Assembly: GCF_027622855.1 (NCBI RefSeq)
Contig: NZ_JAPZVR010000009.1
Coordinates: 109,865-173,864, forward strand
Length of the DNA: 64,000 bases
Source: Glycomyces algeriensis
GTDB taxonomy: Bacteria > Actinomycetota > Actinomycetes > Mycobacteriales > Micromonosporaceae
Reading direction: 5' to 3'
Positions 1 to 10,136 of the stretch are shown here, one piece after another (position 1 is the first letter of the stretch; every line of letters starts with the position of its first letter). The notes under the pieces are model-generated. The model did no database searches and was not told the origin of the DNA. It saw nothing but the letters and a program-made list of their open reading frames with translations. The translations under genes and the position numbers were made by a program.

Positions 1-1
1 G

Positions 2-1210
<1,209 letters not shown>

Positions 1211-1312
1211 GGTCTGAGCGAGTCCGGGCCGGAGCGGCGCAGCTGCCGCATCGGCCCAGATTCGGGACCGGGCCCGAGCGGGCCAACTCGCCTTCGGGCG
1301 CGTCCGAACACG

Positions 1313-1346
1313 GCGGTGAGACTCGCGGTGCGGGCCGCCTCACCGC
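1313..1346 (+). terminator. Hairpin downstream of clpB
   Basis: GCGGTGAG (1313-1320) pairs with CTCACCGC (1339-1346), with a nested GCGG/CCGC inside the loop. It lies about 100 bp after the clpB stop and has no T-run. It is a candidate terminator; alternatively it is part of the leader of the next gene, whose likely -10 (TAGCAT, 1391-1396) lies further on. Confidence 0.4.
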
Positions 1347-1403
1347 TGTGATCTCGTCGCGCTTCGTAGCCGCCGCTCCCGCACCGTTCCTAGCATTGGC
1401 GCG

Positions 1404-2678
1404 GTGACCACGACCCCGGCAGGACCAGCAGGACCGGAGACTCCGGCGGGTCCGGCCATCCCGGAGTCGCGGAAGCGCCGCAGGTTCGACCCGCTCGACC
1501 TGGTCAGCCTCGGCATCCTCGCCGCCGGGCTGCTCTGCTGGGCCCTCGGCGTCCTCCCCACCGCCGACGCGCTCGACAACCTCACGCGCGTCGCGCCGCT
1601 CGTGCTCTTCCTCGGCACTGTCATGGTCATGGTCGCGATCGTCCAGGCCTCGCAGCTGTTCGACCTCGCCGCCGCGGCCCTCGCGCGGCTCGGCCGCGGC
1701 AGCCACGCCGCCCTGTTCGCGTGCTGCTACGCGCTCGCCACCGCGACCACCGTCTTCCTCAACCTCGACACGACGATCGTGCTGCTCACGCCAGTCATGC
1801 TCGCCCTCGCGGCGGCGACCCGCGCGCCCGCGCTCGCGCTGGCGATGACCACGGTGTGGCTCGCGAACACGGCGAGCCTGCTCCTGCCCGTGTCGAACCT
1901 GACGAACCTCCTCGCCGCCGACCGGATCGGCCTCGACCCGCTCGGGTTCGCGTCCCGCATGTGGGCGCCGCAGCTGGCGGTCCTCGCGGCCACGGCGCTG
2001 TGCCTGTGGTTCGGGTTCTGGCGGCGGCGCCACCGCGAGCGCGACCGCTATCTTGTGCCCGCGAGCCTCCCCGCGGTCGCCGACAAGCGGCTGCTCTGGA
2101 CGGCGGCGGCGGTCACCGCCGGGTTCGTCGTCGCCGTCGTGGCGGACGTCCCGATCCAGATCGTCTCGAGCTGCGCGGCCGGGCTCCTCCTCGTGCACTG
2201 CGTGCGCCGCCGCCGGGACCTGCTGACTTGGGAGCTCATCCCATGGCGGCTGCTCGTGCTCACTGCCGGCCTGTTCCTCGTGATCCCTGCGGTCATGCGC
2301 CACGGCGGCGCCGACGCCGTCGCCGCGCTCATCGGCACCGGGACGGGCGACGGCGCGGTGCTGCGCGCCGGATTCACCGGGGCGGGCCTGTCGAACCTCG
2401 TCAACAACCTGCCCGCGTACACCGCGGTCGAAGCGGTCGTCCCGCCCGGCGACGCGACCATGCTGCTGGGCCTGCTCATCGGCACGAACGTCGGGCCCCT
2501 GGTCCTCCCGTGGGGTTCGATGGCCACCCTCCTGTGGTTCGACCTGGTCTCGGGCCGGCGCCCGGGCATCGCCGAGTCGCAGCGCCTCCGCGTACCCTCC
2601 GGACGCTTCATCGCCTCCGGTGCAATCCTCGCCGCCACCGGCACATTCGTCGGTCTGGCCGCGCTCCTATGGCTCTGA
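1404..2678 (+). CDS. SLC13/ArsB-like multi-spanning anion or cation permease
   Basis: A 424-residue membrane protein with about ten hydrophobic segments after a 35-residue Pro/Gly- and Arg-rich cytoplasmic N-terminus. The duplicated helical-hairpin pattern (segments ending in TTIVLLTPVML and in LVNNLPAYTAVE, with LLIGTNVGPLVLPWGSMATLLW near the end) is characteristic of the ArsB/NhaD/SLC13 ion-transporter superfamily. The GTNxGP and PxGSMA stretch resembles the substrate-binding hairpin of ArsB-type permeases. The GTG start at 1404 lies only 8 bases past a -10-like TAGCAT, so the message may be nearly leaderless. There is no ars regulator or reductase nearby, so arsenite export is not supported; the substrate is unknown. 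Confidence 0.75.
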   Translation: MTTTPAGPAGPETPAGPAIPESRKRRRFDPLDLVSLGILAAGLLCWALGVLPTADALDNLTRVAPLVLFLGTVMVMVAIVQASQLFDLAAAALARLGRGSHAALFACCYALATATTVFLNLDTTIVLLTPVMLALAAATRAPALALAMTTVWLANTASLLLPVSNLTNLLAADRIGLDPLGFASRMWAPQLAVLAATALCLWFGFWRRRHRERDRYLVPASLPAVADKRLLWTAAAVTAGFVVAVVADVPIQIVSSCAAGLLLVHCVRRRRDLLTWELIPWRLLVLTAGLFLVIPAVMRHGGADAVAALIGTGTGDGAVLRAGFTGAGLSNLVNNLPAYTAVEAVVPPGDATMLLGLLIGTNVGPLVLPWGSMATLLWFDLVSGRRPGIAESQRLRVPSGRFIASGAILAATGTFVGLAALLWL

Positions 2679-2713
2679 CCGCAAACCAGGCGAATTACCG
2701 CCTTAGCGAGGCG

Positions 2714-2746
2714 AATGTCAGGCGCTGTGAGGACGCACCTGACATT
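2714..2746 (+). terminator. Hairpin after the SLC13/ArsB-like permease gene
   Basis: AATGTCAGG (2714-2722) and CCTGACATT (2738-2746) form a perfect 9-bp stem with a 15-base loop, 36 bp past the stop. There is no T-run, as is common for hairpin terminators in GC-rich actinobacteria. Confidence 0.45.
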
Positions 2747-2820
2747 GGCATGGCCCCGGCATTCTAAAGTGGTCCCTTCGTGTTTACAGTCATGTTCACC
2801 TTGCCCCGGAAGGACCGAAC

Positions 2821-4545
2821 ATGACTGTCAGCAACCCCTCTTCCGTGAACCGCAGATGGTTCATGCGCCTTGTCGGCGGTGCCGCGGCGGCCGCCACCGG
2901 AAGCACGGTCGGAGCTGTCGCGGTCGCGGAGTCGAGCGCCGCTGTAGACCTGCCGCAGCGTGCCTTCACGGCGCAGCTGCCAGGCAGGACCGCCGCCTCG
3001 ACCCCGCTCCCGCCGCTGCCGGAGCAGACGGAGGGCGGCCGTGTCACGCCGCCGAGCCGTCCTGTGCCCTCCCCGCTCGACGCGCCGGACGTCCAATCGC
3101 TGGACGTGGAGATTCCGACCACGCTGCCGTTCGAGTTCAACCGGAACGGATACCTCGCCGCCGTGGACCTGCCCGAGGCCATGCGGCCCTGGCGGGACCG
3201 ACCCACGAGGTGGGAGAACGTCACCCCCGACACCAGGTACACGTACCTGGACGAGGAGGGCGTGATCCAGTACCGGCCAGACTGGGACGTACCGGGCTAC
3301 GACCAGCCCGTCACCCAGATCCAGTTCGGACTCGGCTGCATCTCGAGCTACCGGACCGAGCAGGACCCCGCCCGCAAGGAGCTGTTCCTGGTTCGGGCGA
3401 AAGCCCAGGCCGGGCGCCTGATCGAAACCCGGGTGGAGACTCGCGGCGCCTGGTACTTCCCGTACCCCTTCGACTTCAACCTCAGCACCCACAGCGGCGT
3501 GACCTACAAGGCTCCCTGGTACTCCGGGATGGCCCAGGGCGAGTCGCTCAGCCTCTTCATTCAGCTCTCGGAACTCGACGGGGTCACCGACGAGGAGCGC
3601 ACCTTGTACCGCGAGGCGGCCGACGGCGCCTTCGCCTCGCTGCTCCGCGGCGACGACGGCACGCCCTGGGTCGTCCACCGCGACCGATCCGGGTACCTGT
3701 GGATCCAGGAGTACCCCGGCAGCACGCCGGGCACCGGGGACTTCACGTACAACGGCATGATCTTCGCGATTTTCGGCCTGTGGGACTACGTGCGGGCCAC
3801 CGGCAACGAGCTGGCCGCGGCGCTCTTCGACGGCACGTGCACGACGATCGACCGCTTCTATCCGCTGCTGCGGAACCCGCGCTGGATCTCGTTCTACTGC
3901 CAGCAGCACCGGATCCCCACGGCGACGTACCACCAGCATGAGATCAACCTGTTCCGCCAGCTCAGCTGGCAGACCGGCACTCCCGGGTTCGCCCAGAAGT
4001 CCGAGCAGCTCACGGACGACTATCCGTGGCCGCACCTGGCCGAGGGTTCCAACATCGCCTTCGCCGAAGGCGCCCATACCTTGTACAAGCTCGACACCGA
4101 CCCCGACGGCGACTATGTCGCGTCGAAGGGCGACGCGGAGCTCGACCGCAAGACGGTGACGTTCACCCGAGCCACCCAGGCGCCCGCGAATCGGCGCCGC
4201 CGGATCAAGGACCGCGGCATCTACTACCGGATCTCCGCCGGTGCTTACACGGGTTGGTGGGTCGGCGAGTTCTATCCGAAGGCCTACCTGGTCGGCGAGT
4301 ACCTGCCGGTCGTTTGCCACCCCGCCAGGACGCTCACCTTCGCGGCGAACACTACGGTCGACTGCTTCACGCTCGGAGCGGACGGGCGATTCGACACCAC
4401 CCGCAGCGTCACCTTCACGAAGAATTCCAGTGCCCCCTTCGACAGGCGTTCCATCGTCAACGGCAGGCCGATGTACCGCATCTCGGGCGGCTTCCTCACC
4501 GGCTACTGGGTGTGGTTCGGCAACGTCACGGTCGACGGGAGCTGA
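2821..4545 (+). CDS. Tat-exported D-glucuronyl C5-epimerase family protein
   Basis: A 574-residue exported protein. The N-terminus carries a twin-arginine signal (R11-R12 in NRRWFM, followed by a Gly/Ala-rich core ending near residue 40). The centre has the signature layout of the glucuronyl C5-epimerase family: WYSGMAQGESLSLFIQL, then WIQEYP and FTYNGMIFAIFGLWDYV, and later YHQHEINLFRQLSW. In animals this family converts GlcA to IdoA in heparosan; bacterial members are poorly characterised. The last ~200 residues contain two copies of a short unit (TVTFTRATQAP...RRRIKDRGIYYRIS...YTGWWVGEF and SVTFTKNSSAP...RRSIVNGRPMYRIS...LTGYWVWFG) that looks like a small beta repeat, perhaps cell-wall or glycan binding. 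The gene appears monocistronic and ends at a strong terminator. Confidence 0.8.
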   Translation: MTVSNPSSVNRRWFMRLVGGAAAAATGSTVGAVAVAESSAAVDLPQRAFTAQLPGRTAASTPLPPLPEQTEGGRVTPPSRPVPSPLDAPDVQSLDVEIPTTLPFEFNRNGYLAAVDLPEAMRPWRDRPTRWENVTPDTRYTYLDEEGVIQYRPDWDVPGYDQPVTQIQFGLGCISSYRTEQDPARKELFLVRAKAQAGRLIETRVETRGAWYFPYPFDFNLSTHSGVTYKAPWYSGMAQGESLSLFIQLSELDGVTDEERTLYREAADGAFASLLRGDDGTPWVVHRDRSGYLWIQEYPGSTPGTGDFTYNGMIFAIFGLWDYVRATGNELAAALFDGTCTTIDRFYPLLRNPRWISFYCQQHRIPTATYHQHEINLFRQLSWQTGTPGFAQKSEQLTDDYPWPHLAEGSNIAFAEGAHTLYKLDTDPDGDYVASKGDAELDRKTVTFTRATQAPANRRRRIKDRGIYYRISAGAYTGWWVGEFYPKAYLVGEYLPVVCHPARTLTFAANTTVDCFTLGADGRFDTTRSVTFTKNSSAPFDRRSIVNGRPMYRISGGFLTGYWVWFGNVTVDGS

Positions 4546-4553
4546 CCGCGAGC

Positions 4554-4598
4554 GCCGGCACGCCCGAGTACCCGACGGCGGGTCTCGGGCGTGCCGGC
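4554..4598 (+). terminator. Strong terminator after the C5-epimerase gene
   Basis: A perfect 15-bp stem (4554-4568 with 4584-4598, GCCGGCACGCCCGAG and its complement). The inner ACCCG/CGGGT pairs can extend it past a one-base bulge. It begins 9 bp after the stop. Confidence 0.8.
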
Positions 4599-4699
4599 AG
4601 CAGCGCCACAAAGGACCGAGGGCATTCGCGTAATCACACCGAGGGGTGAAGGTTCGCGATTCACCGGAATATCCCGGCATTATTGGTCATAGTGCTCAC

Positions 4700-5659
4700 A
4701 TGGCCGTTCCCGAACCACTGGGCCTGACACGTCGCACCGTCCTCACCGGTGCGGCAGCCCTCCTCGCCGCTGGAACCGCGGGTTTCACCGTTGCGCGGCC
4801 GGGCCGCGCGGCGAACCTGCCGCAGATCCGCGCCGCCGCGGCGGGCTGGATCGGCCGCGGCGGCGAACTGCTCGTCCTCACCGCCGACCCCGCGACCGAA
4901 GCCGACTACGCGCTCCGCCTGCTCAAAGCCACCGAGAACCCGGAGAGCGGCGCCGAACTCGGCCCGCCGCTGCCGCTCCCGCTGCCCTCCGGGTTCCACC
5001 CGCATTCGATGGCCGCGCTCGGCAGCGACCTGTGGATCACCGGCGCGACCGAACTCGCGCCCGACCAGGCCCGGCCCGCACTCGTCCGCCTGCACGAGTC
5101 GATGGCCGCGTACGTCGCACTGCCCGTGCCGAAGACGATCCGCTCCGGCATCGCGACCGGCATCGCCCCGGTCGGTGAACGCGGCCTCGCCGTCGCCGTC
5201 GAAGGCTGCCCCGACCCGCACCTGGCCGTCATCACCTGCGCCCACCTGCTCCGCAGCGCCGATTTCGGCCGGACCTGGACGGAGCGGCCGCTCGCCACCG
5301 GCCTCGGCGAGGGCTACGGCACCGTCCTCACCTCGCACGGCGAGGACCTGTTCGTCGCGGTCGGCGGCGGCGACGGCGCCCAGACCATCCACACCGCCCG
5401 CCCCCGGGCCCCGCTCACCCGGACCGCGACGATCGGCGGCGCCGGCCGGCCCATGGCCGCCGTCGCAGCGGAAGGCCACGTCAGCGTCTTCTCCGACCAC
5501 CACGGCACCGTCACCGAATCCCGCTTCACGACCGCGGGCGCGCCGCTCGAAGCCGCCCCCGCGTGCGCCTGCCAAGGCGAGATCCACGCCGTCCCGGGCA
5601 GGCCCGGCACCTGGCTCGAGACCGACGGCCAGACCATCCACATCAGAGGCACGAGCTGA
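4700..5659 (+). CDS. Tat-exported Asp-box (BNR/sialidase-fold) protein
   Basis: 319 residues from the ATG at 4700. The frame is open further upstream, but the twin-arginine signal (MAVPEPLGLTRRTVLTG, then an Ala-rich core to about residue 35) fixes the start here. The mature part contains SADFGRTWTE, a canonical Asp-box (SxDxGxTW) as found in sialidase-like beta-propellers, and repeated beta-strand segments ending in a compact C-terminus. Asp-boxes are structural, so enzymatic activity cannot be inferred. It lies 32 bp upstream of the extensin-like gene and is probably cotranscribed with it. Its role, perhaps cell-envelope or extracellular glycan handling, is unproven. Confidence 0.65.
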   Translation: MAVPEPLGLTRRTVLTGAAALLAAGTAGFTVARPGRAANLPQIRAAAAGWIGRGGELLVLTADPATEADYALRLLKATENPESGAELGPPLPLPLPSGFHPHSMAALGSDLWITGATELAPDQARPALVRLHESMAAYVALPVPKTIRSGIATGIAPVGERGLAVAVEGCPDPHLAVITCAHLLRSADFGRTWTERPLATGLGEGYGTVLTSHGEDLFVAVGGGDGAQTIHTARPRAPLTRTATIGGAGRPMAAVAAEGHVSVFSDHHGTVTESRFTTAGAPLEAAPACACQGEIHAVPGRPGTWLETDGQTIHIRGTS

Positions 5660-5690
5660 GACGCAGGCACCGCACGGCGAAGGAGGACCC

Positions 5691-6506
5691 ATGGCATTCC
5701 CCAGCAGCAGCACCGCATTCGCGCGCTCGACCTGCGACTACCCCGACATCACGCGCGACTGGCTCCACCAGAGCGCGCTCAAGACCCGCTACCGCACCGC
5801 GTTCGACGGCGACGGGAACGGCGTCCACCCCTCCACCACCTCGTTCACGATGCACGAGGAGACCCATGTCCAAGCCGGCCGCGTGATCCGCGACCTCCAC
5901 AACTTCGGCGTGCAGTACGCCCGCAGCGGAGGGCCCTGGACCTACCGGTGGACCGGCCTCGCGGGCGCGAAGGTCTGCAAGCCCGGCTACCACCGCTACG
6001 GCGCCGCGATCGACTTCACCCGCTTCGACTGGGGTTCAGGGAACTACGTCGACACCGCCCTGCACGGCAAGGACGGCCGCCTCTACCTGCGCCGCCGCTA
6101 CCTCGCCGTGATCGCCACCTGCCGCAAGCACTTCGGCACCGTGCTCCACTGCAACAACGACCCTGACGGCTCGCACTGGAACCACATCCACGCCGACCGG
6201 GGCCGCAAGGCTGTCGCCGCCAATTGGGGCTACCAGACCGACACCACCATCATCCAGTGGGCCGCAAGGGATCTCGCGGGCGTGAAGGACATGGTCATCG
6301 ACGGCGACTTCGGTCCCAAGACCAAGCGCGGCTACGAGGTCCTGCGCGAGCAGTTCGGGACCGGCGGCATCGATCCCACCGCCTCGGGCGACAACTTCCG
6401 GGTCTGGCTCGACCTCATCGGCCGCCACGGCATCGCCGACAAGCCCGCAGGGACCTTCCGCGCCACCGCCGCCACCACGGCCGAGGCCGCCGCCGCGGGC
6501 AATTGA
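5691..6506 (+). CDS. Extensin-like zinc peptidase-fold protein with C-terminal peptidoglycan-binding-like segment
   Basis: 271 residues from the ATG at 5691, preceded by an AGGAGG box (5681-5686). The frame is open upstream, but that part overlaps the previous gene. Conserved metal-site patterns of the extensin-like C-terminal domain family are present: YHRYGAAIDF (HRxGxAID) and HWNHIHAD (HxNHxHxD), after a region centred on VIRDLHNFGVQYARSGGPW. Residues ~195-240 (DMVIDGDFGPKTKRGYEVL) resemble a peptidoglycan-binding repeat. Related domains act as LAS-type peptidoglycan peptidases. No signal peptide is evident, so an export route or endolysin-like use is unclear. Confidence 0.65.
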   Translation: MAFPSSSTAFARSTCDYPDITRDWLHQSALKTRYRTAFDGDGNGVHPSTTSFTMHEETHVQAGRVIRDLHNFGVQYARSGGPWTYRWTGLAGAKVCKPGYHRYGAAIDFTRFDWGSGNYVDTALHGKDGRLYLRRRYLAVIATCRKHFGTVLHCNNDPDGSHWNHIHADRGRKAVAANWGYQTDTTIIQWAARDLAGVKDMVIDGDFGPKTKRGYEVLREQFGTGGIDPTASGDNFRVWLDLIGRHGIADKPAGTFRATAATTAEAAAAGN

Positions 6507-6527
6507 CCGACCAGTAAGGAGCATGCC

Positions 6528-7571
6528 TTGGACCACCCGCATCGCAGCGGCAGCCGCAAGCACCTCACGATCGCCGCAGTGCTCGCGCTCGCGGGTGCGC
6601 TCGCCGCCTGCGACCTCGACGCGGTGTCCGGCACCGGCAACGGCGCCGACGCCGGGGTGTTCTACGCCCTCGGCGACGACCACCGGCTCTACCGGTGGGA
6701 CCCGGGCGCAGGAGCGGAGGAAGGCGTCGACCCCGTCCTCGACCTCAGCGGCGTCTGGGAAGAGGAAGGCGACGTCGGCACCGTCTACCGCGCGTCCCTG
6801 AGCGTCGACCCGACCGGTCGGCACGCCGCCTGGGTCGCCGGGTCCACCCCGGCCGCGTCACTCAAGTTCGGCGACCTCGAAACCGGCGAGATCACCACCG
6901 CCGTCGAGTACCCCGTCGACCACGCCTGCATCGACCCCGTCTGGCTCCCGGACGGCTCCGCGGTCCTCGCCCACCGCGCGTCCGTATGGGGCGACGTCGC
7001 CGATACGGGCGACGCGATCCCGTTCCCCGTCACGACCTGGGGCGCCACCGAATGGCACTCGCCCGACGCCGGCCAGCTGCCGACCACTGTGGAACTAGGA
7101 CCGAAGGGCTGCCGATTGCGCTGGTACACCGCCGAGGACGGCTCGGCCCAGGCGCTCTACCACGACCTCGAACTCTCCGAGCTCTATCGCATCGACGCGA
7201 ACGGCCAAGTGCTGGAGACGATCCCGGTCTCGAGCCTCCAAGGCGCCGCCCCGCTCACCATCGGGCTCGTCAACGTGGACCCGGCCGGCCGCTACGCCTG
7301 CGTCGTCGAGGACTACGCGACCGACGGCGCCACCAAGGGCGGCTTCACCATCCGCGCCGAATCCGGCACCCGCGTCGTCGACCTCGCCTCCGGCGAAGCG
7401 ATCGGCCCCGATGAGGCCGGCTGCACCACGCTCCACGAGGACGGGTTCGTCTCCCGCAGCGACTCGGACGTCGCCTTCATCGACTACGACGGCAACAGCC
7501 AGTGGTCCACCGAGCTCCCAGGCCCGATCGTCGAGTCGCCCCTCCTGTACTTCATCCCGGACGGGCCCTGA
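6528..7571 (+). CDS. Lipoprotein with beta-propeller-like repeats, function unknown
   Basis: 347 residues starting at TTG 6528, chosen because AAGGA (6516-6520) is at normal spacing; the nearby ATG at 6523 is in another frame and too close to that box. The N-terminus has a positively charged stretch, a hydrophobic core and a lipobox LAAC, predicting lipidation and attachment to the outer face of the membrane. The mature protein has repeated tryptophan/aspartate-rich strands (HRLYRWDPG, RHAAWVAG, CIDPVWLPDGSAVL) like PD40/WD40-type propellers. It follows the extensin-like gene by 21 bp and is probably in the same operon. No catalytic motif was recognised. Confidence 0.6.
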   Translation: MDHPHRSGSRKHLTIAAVLALAGALAACDLDAVSGTGNGADAGVFYALGDDHRLYRWDPGAGAEEGVDPVLDLSGVWEEEGDVGTVYRASLSVDPTGRHAAWVAGSTPAASLKFGDLETGEITTAVEYPVDHACIDPVWLPDGSAVLAHRASVWGDVADTGDAIPFPVTTWGATEWHSPDAGQLPTTVELGPKGCRLRWYTAEDGSAQALYHDLELSELYRIDANGQVLETIPVSSLQGAAPLTIGLVNVDPAGRYACVVEDYATDGATKGGFTIRAESGTRVVDLASGEAIGPDEAGCTTLHEDGFVSRSDSDVAFIDYDGNSQWSTELPGPIVESPLLYFIPDGP

Positions 7572-7595
7572 ACGGCGCGGCATAGGATCGCAGGC

Positions 7596-8429
7596 GTGAA
7601 CCGCGTCATCGGCATCCGCCGCCATCCGCTCAAATCAGCCGCCGCTGAGCACGTGGCCGAGGCGTTCGTCGGCAAGCACGGCCTAGACGGCGACCGCACC
7701 TGGACCTGCCTCGATGCAGACGGCACCATCGGCAGCGCCAAGCAGCCGCGCCTGTGGGGGACCCTCCTCGCCGTCAGCGCCACTTACCAACCGGCCCAAG
7801 GCGACAGGGCCAGAGCCGTCCACATCGCCGCCCCCGGTGCCGCCCCCGCACAGGCTGGCACCCCGGAGGCCGACGCGGCCGTCTCGGCCTGGCTCGGCCG
7901 CCCGGTGCGGCTCACCCGCAACGCGCCCCAGCAGCTCAAACGCCACCACTGGTGGCCGGACGAGCCCGGCATGATCCCCGACTGGGTCGCCGACCAGACG
8001 CCAGGCGAGGACGACACGGTCGCCGCCCGCCACGACGCCGAAGGCGGCCGCTTCTTCGACTTCGGCCCCGTCCACCTCGTCACCACCGGCGCCCTCGAGC
8101 GGCTCGACAACGAGCACGGCAGTGAGGTCGATCCGGCCCGCTTCCGCCCCAACCTGATCCTCGACCTCCCCGCCGACCCCGAACCCGGCCAGCGGATCGC
8201 CATCGGGCCCGACGCCGTCCTCGAAGTCGCGATCCCGACCCCGCGCTGCGTCATCCCGTCCCTCGCCCACGGCGACGCGCCCGCCGACCGCGCCCTCCTC
8301 AAGACCCTCGCCGCGCACCACCGCATCGACGTCGCCGACTACGGCCGCGCCACCTGCTTCGGCCTCTACGCCAACGTGCTCGCCGTAGGCTCGATCGCCA
8401 CCGGCGACCGCGTCACCGTCGCCGGGTAG
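7596..8429 (+). CDS. MOSC-domain protein (molybdenum cofactor sulfurase C-terminal family)
   Basis: 277 residues from GTG 7596. The N-terminal MOSC beta-barrel region (IGIRRHPLKSAAAEHVAEAFVGKHGLDGDRTWTC) is followed by the MOSC domain with FRPNLILD and TPRCVIPSLAHG, which contains the conserved cysteine. Family members bind the molybdenum cofactor and move sulfur or reduce N-hydroxylated compounds (mARC/YiiM relatives). It lies 24 bp after the lipoprotein gene and its TAG stop is inside the left arm of the terminator at 8426. No molybdoenzyme genes are nearby, so the substrate is unknown. Confidence 0.8.
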   Translation: MNRVIGIRRHPLKSAAAEHVAEAFVGKHGLDGDRTWTCLDADGTIGSAKQPRLWGTLLAVSATYQPAQGDRARAVHIAAPGAAPAQAGTPEADAAVSAWLGRPVRLTRNAPQQLKRHHWWPDEPGMIPDWVADQTPGEDDTVAARHDAEGGRFFDFGPVHLVTTGALERLDNEHGSEVDPARFRPNLILDLPADPEPGQRIAIGPDAVLEVAIPTPRCVIPSLAHGDAPADRALLKTLAAHHRIDVADYGRATCFGLYANVLAVGSIATGDRVTVAG

Positions 8430-8474
8430 TGAACGGCCCGTGCAGCGCTGAGCACTGCACGGGCCGTTCACTAC
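8426..8474. terminator. Bidirectional terminator between converging genes
   Basis: A perfect 20-bp stem (8426-8445 with 8455-8474) around a 9-base loop. It overlaps the MOSC stop codon and lies 18 bp from the end of the opposing gene, so it can stop transcription from both sides. Confidence 0.85.
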
Positions 8475-8492
8475 TGGCCTGGTTCCGCTGAG

Positions 8493-9431
8493 CTAATTGA
8501 AGCCGGTCGCGTAGTACCGCGCCTTGTAGAACTCCGCGCCGCTGCGCGTCCGGTCGGCCGACTGCGAGAACACCACGGTCGGGCTGCCCCAGTCGCGCGA
8601 GCCGGCGTTGTCGCCGCGCACGTAGAAGTACTCGCCGCTGCGCATCTTCACGTACGCCTTGATCCGCGTGGTCGTGTGCAGCGTCGTCTTCGAGAGCGTC
8701 GACTTGCTGATCGAGTAGACCCCGTACGAGTCCGAGACCAGCAGCCGGTCCGAGTTCGAGTAGTCCGGCTGCAGGTCGTGCCCGAGTCCCGAGAGCGCCA
8801 CCTTCTTGCTGGACGCCGTGATCCGCACGTTCCGGTACGTGCCCGACACCGTGTACGCCTGCACGACCTTGTTCCCGCACGCCCACAACAGCTTGTTGTT
8901 CGGATCCCACAGCACGCCGTGCGCGCCCGCGAGCGTCACCCGCTGCACCTGCGCGAGCGTCGACGGCTTCGAAACCGCCGTCGGCCCGTACACCGTGAGA
9001 TACCCGTCCGACGATGCCGCGACGAACGCGCCGATGTCCGGAATGCGCTCCAGCGCATGCGGGTTCCCGCCCGGCGTCGCGCTCCACAGCACGTCGTTGA
9101 GCTCCTGGTCCTTCTCATCGGTGATGTTCCAGATCCCGACCCGCCCGCCCGACGCCGCGGCCAGCCCGATCGCCCCGAACTGCGACGTGTCCCGGATCCG
9201 GCAGTCGGACAGGTTCGCCCAACCGCTCGCGCCCGGGCTCCACGACTTGTACCGGTTGGCGTCGCTGAACGCCGCGTTCTTGTCGAACACCATCACCTTG
9301 TTCGCGACCTGCTCGGTCACCATGATCCTGAAGTTCGCCGTATCCGCCGTCGCCACACCGGCACCGACAACCCCGGCCGCCGCCAACGGCGCCCCAATGG
9401 CCGCTGCGCGCAAAAAGTTCCGCCGTCTCAT
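8493..9431 (-). CDS. Tat-exported DUF6528-type beta-propeller protein
   Basis: 312 residues from the ATG at 9431, preceded by GAGGAG at normal spacing; the longer open frame upstream is not used. The N-terminus MRRRNFLRAAAIGAPLAAAG is a Tat signal. The mature protein follows the pattern I associate with DUF6528 proteins: MVTEQVANKVMVFD, SGWANLSDCRIRD, GGNPHALERIPD and GAHGVLWDPNNKLLWACG, i.e. repeated propeller blades with the fourth blade HGVLWD. Function is unknown; members are secreted, often as single-domain proteins. It converges on the MOSC gene across a shared terminator. Confidence 0.6.
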   Translation of the reverse strand: MRRRNFLRAAAIGAPLAAAGVVGAGVATADTANFRIMVTEQVANKVMVFDKNAAFSDANRYKSWSPGASGWANLSDCRIRDTSQFGAIGLAAASGGRVGIWNITDEKDQELNDVLWSATPGGNPHALERIPDIGAFVAASSDGYLTVYGPTAVSKPSTLAQVQRVTLAGAHGVLWDPNNKLLWACGNKVVQAYTVSGTYRNVRITASSKKVALSGLGHDLQPDYSNSDRLLVSDSYGVYSISKSTLSKTTLHTTTRIKAYVKMRSGEYFYVRGDNAGSRDWGSPTVVFSQSADRTRSGAEFYKARYYATGFN

Positions 9432-9525
9432 GCTGCTCCTCGTGGGGGGTAGGAAGCGCCCGCACCCGATCCGGGCCGCGGACCACCCAACAGTGTGCGA
9501 CATAGGAACCAATAGCGGCAAGTAA

Positions 9526-10136
9526 CCCATCAGGCACTCGATCGGACCACCTCCAAGCGACCGCCTGTGCGGAAGTTTCGCCGAGAAGAAGAAATACCTC
9601 GCATGGAACAACGCGGGCGCGTTCCCCGCCAAGCGCCTGTACCTGAACCTCGTCGACGACCCCGATGGCTCCCCTCAGAGGCCTTGGTCCCCACGTACAT
9701 GTGGGCGGTCATCGACGAACTCGTCGGCGCCGAGCTCACCGACGTCCGGATCGGCGAAGCCCTCGACCAGGCCGAGGTCATCGGCACCGAACTCGTGAGG
9801 ACCGGCTGGAACTCGATGTTCGCCGAGGTGCCCACACCGCGCCCGGCCGCAGCGCCGGAGCCGTCCGCAGCACTGGGGCAAGAACAGGAGTCCGCCCCCA
9901 CTGCAATGGCGACGGCATCCGTCGGTCACGACTCCGAAGACGATTCGACCGACCCCGGAGTCCGGACCGTTGACGCCACCGGAGACCAGGGGAGAGACCG
10001 AAAGGGCGACGGTCTGGAGGACCAGGGGCGACAGAGCGACTACGCGGGCGACCGGCCGTGTGGCCGTGAGAGCGACGGCCCCGCGCACCAGACCGGTTCC
10101 CGAACCGAATCCGCCGATCAGGAGACCACCGCATGA
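9526..10136 (+). pseudogene. Frameshifted hypothetical gene (upstream partner of the gene at 10133)
   Basis: Two frames together look like one protein. Frame 1 is open from 9526 without a usable start and reads EKKKYLAWNNAGAFPAKRLY then LNLVDDPDGS, up to about 9660. Frame 3 then carries EALVPTYMWAVIDELVGAEL then TDVRIGEALDQ and ends at 10136 after a disordered acidic Gln/Ser/Asp-rich tail. The change of frame falls between about 9660 and 9690. If translated alone, the downstream part could start at ATG 9603 (177 residues), although its first ~25 codons look like noise. The stop overlaps the next start as ATGA. I do not recognise the family. Whether this is a real frameshift or a sequencing error cannot be told here. 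Confidence 0.4.

Noticed and set aside
2764-4680. A 638-codon minus-strand frame opposite the C5-epimerase
   Set aside because: Opposite a conserved exported protein; no ribosome site or domain.
6523-6801. ATG 6523 as start of the lipoprotein gene
   Set aside because: It is in another frame and only 2 bp from the ribosome site; TTG 6528 gives the lipoprotein signal.
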